Positions 1 to 9,204 are shown, counted from the first letter of the stretch. The stretch is DNA of 64,000 nt from Kangiella sp. HD9-110m-PIT-SAG07 (GCA_003370465.1 QQTG01000021.1:176316-240315); one strand, 5' to 3'. Notes: a model not told the origin generated them from the sequence alone. Numbers and translations: made by a program.

Positions 1-1
1 G

Positions 2-640
2 GGTGGTGAGAAGGCGCGGTTGGTACTGGCGTTACTCGTCTATTCGAAGCCGAATGTATTGCTGTTGGACGAACCGACTAACCACTTAGACTTGGAAATG
101 CGCCATGCCATGAACGTGGCTTTGCAAGGTTTTGAAGGGGCGGTGGTGCTGGTGTCGCACGACAAGCACATGTTACGTACCGTGACTGATGATTTGTACC
201 TAGTGGCTGATAGTGGCGTTAAACCGTTCCAGGGTGATTTGGACGATTATGCCAAGTGGGCGCTTGAACAATCGTCTTTGGAACGTCGTTCGAATAAAGA
301 TCGCTCGAACAAAGACAGCTTGAGTGAAAAAAAGACTGAAGATACGCCTTCCGATTCTCAACCTGAAGTCTCGCGTAAAGAGCAGCGTCGAATTGAGGCG
401 GAGAAGCGTAAAGCCTTGCAGCCTTTGAAAAACAAGCTGCGAAAGGTTGAGCAGGAAATGGAAAAGGTACAAAAACGCAAATCCGAACTTGATGATGTCA
501 TGGCAGATCAGAGCCTTTATGAAGAGACGAATAAAGGCAAGTTAGCGGAGCTCAGCGGAGAGTATGGCGAGGTGAACCAACGCTTGGAAACGCTGGAAGA
601 AGACTGGCTGATGCTGAATGAAGAGTTGGAAGGGAGCTGA
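2..640 (+). CDS. yheS: ABC-F family ATP-binding protein, YheS-like (5' truncated by window edge)
   Basis: The frame is open from the first bases of the window, so the start lies outside. The visible part begins in the second nucleotide-binding domain at the ABC signature (GGEKARL), followed by the Walker B segment LLLDEPTNHLD and the switch histidine in LVSHDKHML. A charged, Lys/Glu-rich coiled coil fills the C-terminal half. ABC-F proteins are soluble ATPases, several of which bind the ribosomal E site and affect translation. The sequence around the Walker B motif and the tail resembles E. coli YheS more than Uup or EttA; that subfamily choice is from memory of the family. No terminator is obvious after the stop. 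Confidence 0.9.
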   Translation, partial: GGEKARLVLALLVYSKPNVLLLDEPTNHLDLEMRHAMNVALQGFEGAVVLVSHDKHMLRTVTDDLYLVADSGVKPFQGDLDDYAKWALEQSSLERRSNKDRSNKDSLSEKKTEDTPSDSQPEVSRKEQRRIEAEKRKALQPLKNKLRKVEQEMEKVQKRKSELDDVMADQSLYEETNKGKLAELSGEYGEVNQRLETLEEDWLMLNEELEGS

Positions 641-649
641 TAGCGTTAA

Positions 650-775
650 AGTTTTGTCATCCTGAATGGTGACCAACGGGAATACCTTTAGGTAATTCTG
701 GATCTTTCTATGCGGATATTGAGCTACCTTTAGCAAGATTCCAAATCGAGTTTGGAATGACACAATCTGAGTGAC
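650..775. repeat. Putative dispersed palindromic intergenic element
   Basis: Between yheS and ruvB lies a non-coding stretch with a perfect 8-bp inverted repeat, ATTCCAAA (738-745) and TTTGGAAT (751-758). Its outer ends are also partly complementary: TTGTCATCC near 656-664 against GGAATGACACAA near 755-766. This build resembles the short REP or MITE-like repeats scattered in many proteobacterial genomes. No second copy occurs in the window, so the repeat status is an inference. Confidence 0.35.
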
Positions 776-926
776 GTAGCAAATGTTCACCTAACCCCTT
801 AAATTAACAAGAAAAAGGCGGATTCTGGCCAAATGTGGAAAAGGATTGGTTTTGGTTCCATCCAAGCCTGAGCCTTGGTAGACTTAACCGCATTAAAGCT
901 TTTGGTGCTGCGAGCACATAAAATCC

Positions 927-1949
927 ATGATTGAACATGACAGAATAATAAATCCGACCGAAACCACTGACGAAGAGCAGTTTGATCGTGCTATTCGCCC
1001 GACAACTTTGCAAGATTACGTGGGGCAGGAAAAAGTTCGTGAGCAAATGGAGATTTTCCTGAAAGCGGCTCAGATGCGCAAAGAGGCGCTGGATCATGTT
1101 CTCATCTTTGGCCCTCCTGGCCTAGGTAAAACCACACTGTCGAACATTATCGCTAACGAGATGAATGTTGGTATTAAACATACCTCGGGCCCTGTTTTGG
1201 AAAAAGCGGGCGACTTAGCGGCGATGTTGACCAATTTAGATCCTAATGATGTTTTGTTCATTGATGAAATTCACCGCTTAAGCCCACACGTCGAGGAAGT
1301 TCTTTATCCTGCGATGGAGGATTATCAGCTGGATATCATGATTGGCGAAGGTCCTGCGGCGCGTTCAATCAAGGTCGAGCTACCACCGTTTACCTTAGTC
1401 GGCGCGACCACTCGTGCTGGGCTGTTAACGTCTCCATTACGCGATCGCTTCGGTATTGTGCAGCGTCTTGAGTTCTACAATATCAAAGATCTGACTGGCA
1501 TCGTCATGCGTTCGGCGAAGATTTTGGGATTGCAGATTGAAGAGTCTGGCGCACTTGAAATCGCGCGTCGTTCTCGTGGTACGCCTCGAATCGCTAACCG
1601 TTTACTACGCCGAGTGCGTGATTTTGCCGAAATTAAGTCTGATGGCTTGATTACCGATAAGGTGGCGGATCGTGCTTTGGATATGCTGGATGTGGATGCT
1701 AAGGGCTTCGACACCATGGATCGCAAGCTACTGTTAACCATTATTGAAAAGTTCAGCGGTGGCCCCGTAGGCTTAGACACCTTAGCCGCGGCGATTGGTG
1801 AAGAGCGCGATACAATTGATGATGTGTTAGAACCGTTTTTGATACAGCAGGGCTTTATTCAGCGGACGCCTAGAGGCCGCGTGGCAACAAAACATGCCTA
1901 TGAGCACTTTGGAATCATCCCTTCTTCGGATGGTTCTTTTGATAAGTAA
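927..1949 (+). CDS. ruvB: Holliday junction branch migration helicase RuvB
   Basis: RuvB is the hexameric AAA+ motor that, with RuvA, drives branch migration of Holliday junctions in recombination and repair. The product has 340 residues, close to the E. coli length (336). The Walker A motif GPPGLGKT is at residues 62-69 and the Walker B motif FIDEIH at 111-116. The arginine-containing segment [18 protein letters not shown] follows, and the C-terminal winged-helix domain ends the protein. The ATG at 927 fits the family N-terminus, although no strong ribosome binding site is visible. ruvC and ruvA, which usually sit directly upstream, are missing from this locus. Confidence 0.98.
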   Translation: MIEHDRIINPTETTDEEQFDRAIRPTTLQDYVGQEKVREQMEIFLKAAQMRKEALDHVLIFGPPGLGKTTLSNIIANEMNVGIKHTSGPVLEKAGDLAAMLTNLDPNDVLFIDEIHRLSPHVEEVLYPAMEDYQLDIMIGEGPAARSIKVELPPFTLVGATTRAGLLTSPLRDRFGIVQRLEFYNIKDLTGIVMRSAKILGLQIEESGALEIARRSRGTPRIANRLLRRVRDFAEIKSDGLITDKVADRALDMLDVDAKGFDTMDRKLLLTIIEKFSGGPVGLDTLAAAIGEERDTIDDVLEPFLIQQGFIQRTPRGRVATKHAYEHFGIIPSSDGSFDK

Positions 1950-2007
1950 ATTTTCGTTAAGTAATTGTTTTCGGGATTGCTTTAACACTATTTCAGAAAC
2001 AAAACGT

Positions 2008-2013
2008 TATAAT
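2008..2013 (+). promoter_or_regulatory. Possible -10 box ahead of ybgC-tol-pal
   Basis: A perfect TATAAT hexamer lies 18 bases before the ybgC start codon, in an 81-bp AT-rich gap after ruvB. I find no good -35 hexamer at the expected distance, so this is only a suggestion of a promoter for the Tol-Pal operon. Confidence 0.35.
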
Positions 2014-2030
2014 ACTAAGGCTTAAATAGA

Positions 2031-2459
2031 ATGGCGCGTGAATTTAATTGGCCTGTTAGGGTCTACTACGAAGACACTGACGTGGCTGGCGTAGTTTATT
2101 ACGCTAATTATTTGAAGTTTTACGAGCGCGGTCGTACGGAATGGTTGCGTTCATTAGGCTGGGAACAGGATGTATTGATCGATAAAGGGCTGGCGTTTGC
2201 GGTAGCTCATGTCGATGCGAAATATCTCAGACCGGCTCGTTTTAATGATCAGCTGGTGGTGAAAACACGAATCAGCTCGGTTAGAAAGGCGAGTGTTATT
2301 TTTGAGCAAGAGATTTGTCTTGTAGATGAGTCCGATGAAACTAAACAACAACTAGTGAATAAGGCAACAATTCGGGTGGCTTGCGTTGATATGGACACCA
2401 TGACGCCTGCTCCTATGCCACATTATTTACAAGAGGAGATTGCACGTGAGTGGTGCTAA
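2031..2459 (+). CDS. ybgC: Tol-Pal system-associated acyl-CoA thioesterase YbgC
   Basis: A 142-residue hotdog-fold thioesterase. The family signature EDTDVAGVVYYANYLKFYE spans about residues 14-32 and includes the catalytic aspartate Asp17. YbgC hydrolyses acyl-CoA or acyl-ACP and works at the inner membrane with phospholipid synthesis enzymes; its gene is the usual first member of the tol-pal cluster. Its 3' end overlaps the likely tolQ start by 14 bases, which suggests translational coupling. Confidence 0.97.
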   Translation: MAREFNWPVRVYYEDTDVAGVVYYANYLKFYERGRTEWLRSLGWEQDVLIDKGLAFAVAHVDAKYLRPARFNDQLVVKTRISSVRKASVIFEQEICLVDESDETKQQLVNKATIRVACVDMDTMTPAPMPHYLQEEIAREWC

Positions 2460-3126
2460 TGACATGTCCATTGCTGGCCTAATTTTAGAAGCCAGTATTC
2501 CAGTACAGCTAATTATGCTGTTACTTTTGATCATTTCTATAATGTCCTGGGCGTTGATCTTCCAGCGTTCTGGTGTCCTAAATACAGCCTCAAGAAAAAG
2601 TAAGAAGTTCGAGGATAAATTTTGGTCAGGTATCGATCTGAGCAAATTATCGACAGAGCTGTCTCAAAGCGAGCAAAAGAAACAAGGTTTAGAGTCTTTA
2701 TTCTTGGCAGGCTACAAAGAATTTATGCGTCTTCGCCAGCAAAGCGGCGTTAGCCCAGAGGCGGTGATGGACGGTACTCACCGTGCCATGCGCGTGGCGC
2801 ACAGCCGTGAAGTCGAAAAGCTGGAGCAGAACTTATCGTTTCTAGCGACAGTTGGCTCGGTAACGCCTTATATCGGTCTATTCGGCACGGTGTGGGGCAT
2901 TATGACCTCGTTTATCGCGCTGGGTAGTGTTAAACAGGCAACGCTAGCCATGGTTGCGCCAGGTATTGCGGAAGCTTTGATTGCGACGGCGATGGGTTTG
3001 TTCGCTGCGATTCCTGCGGTAATTGCCTATAACCGTTTTACTAACCGTTTGCAGCGTATCGAAATCCGTTATGAGAACTTCTTGGAAGAATTCTCGGGTA
3101 TATTGCACCGCAAGGCGCACAGCTAA
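2446..3126 (+). CDS. tolQ: Tol-Pal system inner membrane protein TolQ
   Basis: TolQ forms the proton channel of the Tol motor with TolR and energises TolA. The protein shows an N-terminal membrane helix (about residues 15-35) and two further helices in its second half, containing the conserved segment around TPYIGLFGTVWGIM. I chose the GTG at 2446 because AAGAGGAG (2431-2438) sits seven bases upstream; this gives 226 residues. A TTG at 2440 and an ATG at 2464 are in-frame alternatives. The start lies inside ybgC. Confidence 0.97.
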   Translation: MSGANDMSIAGLILEASIPVQLIMLLLLIISIMSWALIFQRSGVLNTASRKSKKFEDKFWSGIDLSKLSTELSQSEQKKQGLESLFLAGYKEFMRLRQQSGVSPEAVMDGTHRAMRVAHSREVEKLEQNLSFLATVGSVTPYIGLFGTVWGIMTSFIALGSVKQATLAMVAPGIAEALIATAMGLFAAIPAVIAYNRFTNRLQRIEIRYENFLEEFSGILHRKAHS

Positions 3127-3137
3127 GGTCGATTATT

Positions 3138-3578
3138 ATGCCGCAACTTGTACGCAGACAAAGACGCCGACTAAACGCAGAAATCAATGTGGTTCCTTAC
3201 ATTGATGTGATGTTAGTGTTGTTGGTGATTTTTATGATTACAGCGCCATTAATTACGGCTGGTATTCAGGTCGATTTGCCTACCGCTGAAGCAGAGCCTA
3301 TGTCTCCAGAAGAAAGTACACCATTTATTGTGTCCGTTAATTCTGATGGCGAATATTTTTTGGAAATTGGTAGCACCGCGGGAGGGCGTCCAGAGGCTAT
3401 GAGCCGAGAAGAGTTATTGGACACGGTTCTGACAGAGCTTGAAACATCACCTAACTCTCCAATTTTGATTAATGGTGATAAGTCAGTGCCTTATGGTGAT
3501 GTGGTTGAATTGATGGATCAGTTAAGACAAGTCGCAGGGATAGAAAATGTTGGTTTAATGACGCAACAACCTAATTAG
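3138..3578 (+). CDS. tolR: Tol-Pal system protein TolR
   Basis: A 146-residue member of the ExbD/TolR family. A single N-terminal membrane helix (residues 21-40) carries the conserved aspartate Asp23 that takes part in proton translocation; a periplasmic domain follows. TolR links the TolQ channel to TolA and to peptidoglycan. It follows tolQ after 11 bases and precedes tolA, the standard order. Confidence 0.97.
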   Translation: MPQLVRRQRRRLNAEINVVPYIDVMLVLLVIFMITAPLITAGIQVDLPTAEAEPMSPEESTPFIVSVNSDGEYFLEIGSTAGGRPEAMSREELLDTVLTELETSPNSPILINGDKSVPYGDVVELMDQLRQVAGIENVGLMTQQPN

Positions 3579-3588
3579 GTGAATCGAG

Positions 3589-4560
3589 TTGTCTGATAAG
3601 AAAAAAAACTTAGCTATTATTCTATCGGTGGTGCTACATTTAGCACTTATCGTCGCTATTATATGGAAGTTTATTTGGGAACCTAATATTCCTGAACACA
3701 AGTATGTGGATGCACCGATCCAAGCTCGAATTGCGCAAGCGCCTAAAACCAATCCTCCGCCACCAAGCGATGATCAAGACAAGAAACGTGAAGAAGAGCG
3801 TTTAAAAAAGCAGCAGCAAGAGAAAGAGCGTCTAGAAAAACTTGAGCGCGAAAAGAAAATAGCAGAGCAGAAGGCTGAAGAAAAAGCTGAAGCCGAGAAA
3901 CGCGCTAAAGAACAAGCCGAGCTGGAGCGTAAGAAAAAGTTAGCGCTTGAGAAAAAGCTTGAGGAAGAAAAGAAAAAGAAGGAAGAAGCTGAAGAGAAAC
4001 GTTTGGCAGAAGAAAAGCGCAAGAAAGAAGAAGCCGAACGTAAGCGTAAAGAGGCAGAAGCTGAGAAAAAACGCTTGGCTGAAGAGAAGCGCAAGAAGGA
4101 AGAGGCCGAAAAGAAACGTTTAGCCGAGGAAAAGCGAAAGAAAGAAGAAGCTGAGCGTAAGAAGCGTGAGGAAGCAGAGCGTAAGCGCAAAGAAGAAGAG
4201 CAAAGATTGCTAGAAGAGTTAGCAGCTCAAGAAGGTGAGTTCTTTGACGCTATGGAAGGTGATGTTAAGAAAGCGCAAGTTATGACCGAGCGTGATAAAT
4301 ATTTGGCCATGATTGACGCAAAGATACAGCAAAATTGGTACAAGCCTAAGAATCCAGGGAAGTGTAAAGTTCAAATTAGAACAGGACCTGGCGGGGTTGT
4401 GCTTGATGCTCAGGTTGTTAATGGTACTGATGATGCTACCTGTAATACTGGGTTATCGGCGGTTCATAGATCCGAGCCTTTACCTTTTCCTGAGGACCCT
4501 GATGTCATTGAGGAGTTAAGGATAATTGGTATAACGTTCGAACAAGAGAGCAAAAATTAA
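3589..4560 (+). CDS. tolA: Cell envelope integrity protein TolA
   Basis: TolA bridges the inner membrane motor TolQR and outer membrane Pal and TolB. The 323-residue protein has a membrane helix (about 8-28), a proline-rich turn (55-60), a very long Lys/Glu/Ala coiled-coil domain (62-215) and a C-terminal globular domain with the conserved stretch around [18 protein letters not shown]. The start is the TTG at 3589: no in-frame ATG lies before the membrane helix, and AGGTGAA sits just upstream. The coiled coil contains near-perfect internal repeats, listed separately. Confidence 0.96.
   Translation: MSDKKKNLAIILSVVLHLALIVAIIWKFIWEPNIPEHKYVDAPIQARIAQAPKTNPPPPSDDQDKKREEERLKKQQQEKERLEKLEREKKIAEQKAEEKAEAEKRAKEQAELERKKKLALEKKLEEEKKKKEEAEEKRLAEEKRKKEEAERKRKEAEAEKKRLAEEKRKKEEAEKKRLAEEKRKKEEAERKKREEAERKRKEEEQRLLEELAAQEGEFFDAMEGDVKKAQVMTERDKYLAMIDAKIQQNWYKPKNPGKCKVQIRTGPGGVVLDAQVVNGTDDATCNTGLSAVHRSEPLPFPEDPDVIEELRIIGITFEQESKN
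3997..4158 (+). repeat. Coding repeats in the TolA coiled coil
   Basis: The 14-residue unit [14 protein letters not shown] occurs three times (residues 137-150, 161-174 and 177-190), with partial copies between and after them. The DNA of the copies is similar but has synonymous changes, so the repeats are not very recent. Length variation here would change the reach of TolA without touching its end domains. Confidence 0.8.
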
Positions 4561-4580
4561 ACAAAGAGAGTAGAGACTCT

Positions 4581-5945
4581 ATGAAACATATTTGTAAAAA
4601 ATTAGTGGTATTGTGGTTGGGCTTAACGGCTTTTGCGGTTAATGCCGAAGTGCAAATTTACATTACAGAAGGGCGCGATGATGCTCGTCCGGTAGCTGTA
4701 GTGCCTTTTAAATTTGAAAGTGCGTCGGAAGTCAAAGTCGAGCCACCCCATGACTTTGCGAAGATTATTGCCGATGACTTAAGGCGGAGTGGCAAGTTTA
4801 AGCCAGTAGAAACGGCTGAACTTCCGCAGAGCCCAAGCCAAATCACGGACGTTGATATTGATGCTTGGAAAGAGTTGGGTGTTGATGGCGTGGTCTATGG
4901 TGTGGTTAAAGAAACTGCGCCTGGTAAGTATATGGTGTCGTATGATCTGATCGATCCTTATAACGACAAGGCGGTTATGGAGTCGAGCATTCCATCGGGT
5001 AGTTACCCACTAGTCGATCAGTCTTTCCACTTGATGGTGTTGAAGACTAAGCTGGTCAATAGCGATAACTTCCGTTGGGCTGGCCATATTGCTGCTGATG
5101 AGATTTATGAGGCTTTAACAGGTGAGAGAGGAGCTTTTGCAACCCAGATTGCTTACGTCCAAGTTGATCGTCTGGCTGCTAAGCCGTATAACTTAAATGT
5201 TGCGGATAGCGATGGCTTTAATCAAACCAACGTGTTTTCCTCGAAAAAACCGATTATGTCGCCGACATGGTCACCAGATGGGAATAAATTAGCTTATGTC
5301 AGCTTTGAGAACGGTCGTTCGGAAATTTTTGTCCAAACGATTGCAAGTGGGCAGCGCGAACTTATCGCCAGCTATAAAGGTTTTAACAGTGCTCCTGCGT
5401 GGTCGCCAGACGGTTCGAAGATGGCGATGGTATTGTCTAAAGACGGTAATCCTGAGCTTTATGTGATGGATTTAGCGACTAAAAGGCTGACTCGTTTAAC
5501 GCGACATTACTCGATTGATACTGAACCATCGTGGAATCCAGATGGTAAAAGTTTGATATTCACCTCAGATCGAGGAGGAAAACCGCAAATTTATAGTGTT
5601 TCGCTTGCAGGAGGCGATGCAGACAGGGTAACCTTTGAGGGAAGGTACAATGCTGGTGCGGAATTTGCACCAGACGGGAAGACTATTGTTATGGTTCATC
5701 AAAACAATGGTAATTTCCATGTAGCCGCACAAGACATCGACACGGGGAACCTGACCGTTTTAACCAAAACGAGTCTGGATGAGTCGTTGTCAGTTGCTCC
5801 AAACAGTAGCATGATTATTTTCTCTACAGTGGACGGGCAGCAAAAAGTTCTCAGTGCGGTATCAATGGATGGACGCTTTAAAGCAAGACTACCGGCCAAC
5901 GTTGGTGAAGTAAAAGCACCGGCGTGGTCTCCGTATATTTTGTAA
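4581..5945 (+). CDS. tolB: Tol-Pal system beta-propeller protein TolB
   Basis: A periplasmic protein of 454 residues with a cleavable signal peptide (about residues 1-22, ending AVNA). An N-terminal alpha/beta domain is followed by a six-bladed propeller, visible as repeated WSPDG-type motifs ([46 protein letters not shown]). TolB binds Pal and TolA and takes part in envelope constriction at division. It is 20 bases downstream of tolA. Confidence 0.98.
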   Translation: MKHICKKLVVLWLGLTAFAVNAEVQIYITEGRDDARPVAVVPFKFESASEVKVEPPHDFAKIIADDLRRSGKFKPVETAELPQSPSQITDVDIDAWKELGVDGVVYGVVKETAPGKYMVSYDLIDPYNDKAVMESSIPSGSYPLVDQSFHLMVLKTKLVNSDNFRWAGHIAADEIYEALTGERGAFATQIAYVQVDRLAAKPYNLNVADSDGFNQTNVFSSKKPIMSPTWSPDGNKLAYVSFENGRSEIFVQTIASGQRELIASYKGFNSAPAWSPDGSKMAMVLSKDGNPELYVMDLATKRLTRLTRHYSIDTEPSWNPDGKSLIFTSDRGGKPQIYSVSLAGGDADRVTFEGRYNAGAEFAPDGKTIVMVHQNNGNFHVAAQDIDTGNLTVLTKTSLDESLSVAPNSSMIIFSTVDGQQKVLSAVSMDGRFKARLPANVGEVKAPAWSPYIL

Positions 5946-5982
5946 TTAGTAATAAGTTAAAAAACAATCCTGGAGGATGACA

Positions 5983-6501
5983 ATGAAACGTTCGGTACAA
6001 TTACTATTGGCTTTGTTTGCAGCATTAGCTTTAGCTGCATGTAGCACAACTGAGCCAGCAGACGATACTACTGATACAACAGTTCAACAAGACGATGGTT
6101 CAGATGCTGAAGCTGAAGCGTTAGCACGTCAGCGTGCTGCTGAAGAAGCTGAAAGACAACGTATAGCGGCATTGTTGGAAAACACTACAATCTACTTCGA
6201 CTTCGACAGCGACGCTATCCGTAGCGGCGACATGGAGTTGTTAGAAGTTCACGCTAAGCACATCCAGGCGACTGGTAAGAAAGTGATTCTTGAAGGTCAC
6301 GCGGACGAGCGCGGTACTCCTGAGTACAACTTAGCTCTTGGCGAGCGTCGTGCAAAGTCAGTGGCTCAATTAATGAGAACTTATGGTGTTTCTGGTAGCC
6401 AAATCGAAGTCATTAGCTTTGGTGAAGAGTCTCCAGCTAACCCAGGTCACACTGAGCAAGCTTGGCAGGAAAACCGTCGCGTAGAAATTAAATATCAATA
6501 A
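5983..6501 (+). CDS. pal: Peptidoglycan-associated lipoprotein Pal
   Basis: An outer membrane lipoprotein that anchors the outer membrane to peptidoglycan and is the endpoint of the Tol machine. The signal peptide ends in the lipobox LAAC with Cys20. An acidic linker leads to the OmpA-like domain with IYFDFDSDAI and the peptidoglycan-binding segment GHADERGTPEYNLALGERRA. I prefer the ATG at 5983 over the in-frame ATG at 5977 because GGAGG (5972-5976) directly abuts the latter. The product has 172 residues. Confidence 0.97.
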   Translation: MKRSVQLLLALFAALALAACSTTEPADDTTDTTVQQDDGSDAEAEALARQRAAEEAERQRIAALLENTTIYFDFDSDAIRSGDMELLEVHAKHIQATGKKVILEGHADERGTPEYNLALGERRAKSVAQLMRTYGVSGSQIEVISFGEESPANPGHTEQAWQENRRVEIKYQ

Positions 6502-6520
6502 TTTTTGATAAGAGTAATAA

Positions 6521-7270
6521 TTGAAAAGAATGAATTATCGTTACGTTAAGATAATCGCATTATCATTGCTCACAGCATCTGCTGTGGGCAATGCTGCTGC
6601 CCCAGTGGTTGATGGGAAAGCAGTTGAAGCGATTCAAAAATACCAAGAAAATGACCAAAATCAATTGGTCGGCGAACTCATGCGTCAGGTAATGCAGCTT
6701 CAGCAAGAAGTGAGTTATTTGCGTGGAAAATCTGAAGAACAAGGTTACTTGATTCAGAAACTACAACGCCAACAAAAAGAATTATATGCCGATCTTGACC
6801 GTCGTTTAAGCGAAGCGAGTCAAGGAGGTTTAGCCGGAGCAGACTTATCAGGCGAACAAAGCCATGATTCGAGTGACGGAAACAATGAGCAGAACCTAAG
6901 TGATGCGCAAAAAGCTTATAATAAAGCTTTTTCACAGTTTAGTAATAAAGAGTACGCCTTCGCCAAAAGCTCGTTCAAAAGCTTTGTTAAAGAATATCCA
7001 AAGCACTCTTTAGCCGCTAATGCTCACTATATCTTGGGGCAGTTACACGCCAATGATAAAGAGTATCAGCAAGCAGCGTTTGAGTTTGAGGCGGTTTATA
7101 GCCAGTTTCCAGATACGGAAATTAAAGATAAGGCGATGTTAAAACTTGCCCAGACTCATGAATTAAACGGTAATAAAGCAGAAGCTAAGAAAACTTACCA
7201 AGAACTCGCTAATACTTTTCCGAACACGACCGCTGGTAAGTTAGCGAAGGTGAAGCTAAGTTCGCTTTAA
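6521..7270 (+). CDS. cpoB: Cell division coordinator CpoB (YbgF)
   Basis: The last gene of the tol-pal operon. CpoB coordinates outer membrane constriction with septal peptidoglycan synthesis. The 249-residue protein has a signal peptide (to about GNAAA), a short trimerising coiled coil rich in Gln and Leu (about 40-95), an acidic linker, and three TPR-like repeats in the C-terminal 120 residues. The TTG at 6521 is the longest start; the ATG at 6530 would shorten the product by three residues and is equally possible. A strong terminator follows. Confidence 0.94.
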   Translation: MKRMNYRYVKIIALSLLTASAVGNAAAPVVDGKAVEAIQKYQENDQNQLVGELMRQVMQLQQEVSYLRGKSEEQGYLIQKLQRQQKELYADLDRRLSEASQGGLAGADLSGEQSHDSSDGNNEQNLSDAQKAYNKAFSQFSNKEYAFAKSSFKSFVKEYPKHSLAANAHYILGQLHANDKEYQQAAFEFEAVYSQFPDTEIKDKAMLKLAQTHELNGNKAEAKKTYQELANTFPNTTAGKLAKVKLSSL

Positions 7271-7295
7271 ACGCTAAATTGCTATGTATCCGATG

Positions 7296-7323
7296 AAAAG
7301 CTGTCTATTGAGACAGCTTTTTT
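7296..7323 (+). terminator. Rho-independent terminator of the tol-pal operon
   Basis: The stem AAAAGCTGTCT pairs with AGACAGCTTTT over a four-base loop and runs into a T tract. It lies 26 bases after the cpoB stop codon and separates the operon from queE. Confidence 0.9.
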
Positions 7324-7370
7324 GTTACAATCCGCACAATTTCTAACCACTTCCCTGTTTTAGGTTCATT

Positions 7371-8012
7371 TTGAGCAAATTAAGAATCACTGAGATTTTC
7401 CACTCGTTACAAGGCGAAAGTCTAACCGTAGGACTGCCAACCGTCTTCGTGCGCCTCACGGGTTGCCCGTTACGTTGCACATATTGCGATACAGACTATG
7501 CGTTTGGTGGCGGCGAATGGATGACGTTTGAAGAAATCTTAGTCGATATCGAGCAGTATAATTGCCAACATATCTGCATGACAGGCGGCGAGCCGTTAGC
7601 GCAGAAACGAGCTTATGAGTTTTACGAACTGCTTTGTGAGAAAGGTTATAACGTCTCGACCGAAACGGGTGGGGCGCATGATATTTCAGTGCTCGATAAA
7701 CGGGTCATGGTGGTAATGGATTTGAAAACCCCTGACTCAGGTGAAATGGCTCGTAACCTTTATGAAAATATTGATCATCTCAAACCCACCGACCAAGTGA
7801 AGTTTGTTATTTGTAGCCGAAAAGATTACGACTGGTGCAAAATGACCGTCGATAAGTACAACATCACTGATAAGTGTGAAGTACTTTTTTCGCCAAGTTA
7901 TGGTCAAGTAGAATATGAGACATTGGCCGGGTGGATTTTGAAGGATCGATTGAGGGTTAGGATGCAGGTTCAGTTGCATAAAGTTATCTGGGGTGAGCGT
8001 ACAGGAGTTTGA
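7371..8012 (+). CDS. queE: 7-carboxy-7-deazaguanine synthase QueE
   Basis: A radical SAM enzyme that converts 6-carboxytetrahydropterin to 7-carboxy-7-deazaguanine in the preQ0/queuosine pathway. The iron-sulfur ligands are in GCPLRCTYCD (Cys32, Cys36, Cys39). The N-terminus RITEIFHSLQGE and the C-terminus RMQVQLHKVIWGE match the family. The start is a TTG; no ATG gives the family N-terminus. queC, the next pathway enzyme, lies downstream beyond a repeat element. Confidence 0.96.
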   Translation: MSKLRITEIFHSLQGESLTVGLPTVFVRLTGCPLRCTYCDTDYAFGGGEWMTFEEILVDIEQYNCQHICMTGGEPLAQKRAYEFYELLCEKGYNVSTETGGAHDISVLDKRVMVVMDLKTPDSGEMARNLYENIDHLKPTDQVKFVICSRKDYDWCKMTVDKYNITDKCEVLFSPSYGQVEYETLAGWILKDRLRVRMQVQLHKVIWGERTGV

Positions 8013-8049
8013 TTGGAATTGTTAAAATACTCATCTGCTTTGTTATTCT

Positions 8050-8101
8050 AATCAATTCAAAATACTCACTTACCTAAGTAAGCTCCGTGTTTGAATTGAT
8101 T
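8050..8101. repeat. Palindromic repeat, copy A
   Basis: A perfect 12-bp inverted repeat (AATCAATTCAAA at 8050-8061, TTTGAATTGATT at 8090-8101) encloses a smaller hairpin, CTTAC-ctaa-GTAAG (8069-8082). Between the two helices lie the unpaired-looking motifs CTCA and CTCCG. The same architecture and motifs recur at 23454-23513 and 25241-25340 with different stem sequences. Confidence 0.75.
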
Positions 8102-8273
8102 GAATGCCGCGCAGGCTGAGCATTTTCCCTGCTTCCAATCTAGCGTTAATATCTACAGTCTTGTGTGGAGCAACTGGCAAAAAAGTATTTTCGTCCTTAA
8201 ATAGCTCTGGAAGTATTATTGGTGTTGTTAGCTTAATATTAGCACTAAAATTCCCCGTAAAAGTTTGCCTCAT
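8070..8273 (-). CDS. Small unassigned reading frame inside dispersed element A
   Basis: A 67-codon frame beginning MRQTFTGNFSAN and ending in the palindrome. I do not recognise the family. Decayed relatives occur in the same orientation in the two other elements: near 25336-25435 (RQT followed by a Gly, and a tail LLASKSLNLRF) and near 23517-23545 (LAEVKCLS), compared with LEAGKMLSLRG here. The similarity suggests that the elements once shared a coding sequence. Whether this copy is expressed is unknown. Confidence 0.3.
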   Translation of the reverse strand: MRQTFTGNFSANIKLTTPIILPELFKDENTFLPVAPHKTVDINARLEAGKMLSLRGIQSIQTRSLLR

Positions 8274-8291
8274 TATTCTAAATTATAGTGT

Positions 8292-8347
8292 AAATTGGGC
8301 AAGGATAGCCCAATTTAGCAAAAACGAAACATGGAGGTTTCGTTTTG
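8292..8347. repeat. Tandem hairpin pair, copy 1
   Basis: The first hairpin pairs AAATTGGGC (8292-8300) with GCCCAATTT (8308-8316). The second pairs CAAAAACGAAAC (8319-8330) with GTTTCGTTTTG (8337-8347), with one bulged A. The pair at 25457-25510 has the same two helices with compensatory base changes. Confidence 0.75.
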
Positions 8348-8520
8348 CGGCACGTTCAATAATTTTTGATAATGAGGGGAGCGCGGAGCGACTAACTTTT
8401 GGGGCGAGTTTTTTGGTTCGTTTTTTGCTCGTTCAAAAAATGAACATAAGAGAAATTGGCACTTTCATACATACAAGCTGTTAAGCCCAATTTTATTATT
8501 GAATTTTAAAAGTGAAACAA

Positions 8521-9204
8521 ATGACAAAACGAGCGGTAATATTATTTTCCGGTGGTTTGGACTCGACAACAGCTTTGGCTATTGCTAAAGAGCGAGGCTT
8601 CGAGTGCTATACCATGAGCTTTAATTACGGTCAGCGCACGGTTGCTGAGTTAAAAGCGGCTAAGAACATTTCAGCACATTTTGGGGCTAAAAAGCATATC
8701 GAAGTCAATTTAGATATGTCGGAAATAGGCGGTTCGGCTCTGACCGATCATTCTATTGATGTTCCTACTGGTGAAGCCATCGCTGCCGAAGAAGCAATCC
8801 CTGTGACGTATGTTCCAGCTCGCAATACGGTGTTCCTTTCGATTGCACTGGGCTGGGCTGAGGTACTAGAGGCTCACCATATTTTTCTTGGTGTAAATGC
8901 CGTGGACTACTCTGGCTATCCTGATTGTCGGCCCGAATTTATTCAGTCGTTTGAGGACATGGCGAACCTAGCCACGAAAGCTGGTGTAGAAGGACGTAAG
9001 GTTCATATTGAATCGCCTTTAATTGATATGACTAAAGCTGAGATTATTGCTAGAGGTATCCAGCTAGGGGTTGATTACCAGACAACGGTTTCCTGTTATA
9101 AAGCTGACGATGCAGGGCGAGCGTGTGGTGAGTGCGACTCTTGTATGCTTAGAAAGCAGGGTTTTGAAACTCAAGGATTTACCGACCCGACTCTTTACCA
9201 GTAG
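8521..9204 (+). CDS. queC: 7-cyano-7-deazaguanine synthase QueC
   Basis: QueC uses ATP and ammonia to turn 7-carboxy-7-deazaguanine into preQ0, the precursor of queuosine in tRNA. The PP-loop SGGLDS is at residues 10-15 and the C-terminal zinc-binding cysteines lie in [15 protein letters not shown]. The ATG at 8521 gives a family-like N-terminus (227 residues); a GTG at 8512 is the in-frame alternative. It completes the queE step encoded upstream. Confidence 0.96.
   Translation: MTKRAVILFSGGLDSTTALAIAKERGFECYTMSFNYGQRTVAELKAAKNISAHFGAKKHIEVNLDMSEIGGSALTDHSIDVPTGEAIAAEEAIPVTYVPARNTVFLSIALGWAEVLEAHHIFLGVNAVDYSGYPDCRPEFIQSFEDMANLATKAGVEGRKVHIESPLIDMTKAEIIARGIQLGVDYQTTVSCYKADDAGRACGECDSCMLRKQGFETQGFTDPTLYQ

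Larger units (their letters stand above)
8013..8520. other. Intergenic region queE-queC occupied by dispersed element A
   Basis: About 500 bases without a convincing core gene. The region holds palindrome A, the small leftward frame, two tandem hairpins (8292-8347) and a tail with a T-rich segment (8407-8440). It shares this order of parts with the guaA-tadA gap. I see no preQ1 riboswitch here, although the flanking genes belong to the preQ0 pathway. Confidence 0.6.

Noticed and set aside
542..790. 82-codon leftward frame at the yheS end
   Set aside because: It spans the palindromic intergenic segment and the end of yheS; such frames in repeats are usually spurious.
3774..4190. 138-codon leftward frame rich in Ser, Arg and Phe opposite tolA
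   Set aside because: It is the antisense image of the Lys/Glu repeat codons of the TolA coiled coil and has no independent signals.
8013..8520. preQ1 riboswitch between queE and queC
   Set aside because: The sequence is accounted for by the dispersed element, and no preQ1-type pseudoknot (C-rich loop with A-rich tail before the start) is visible.
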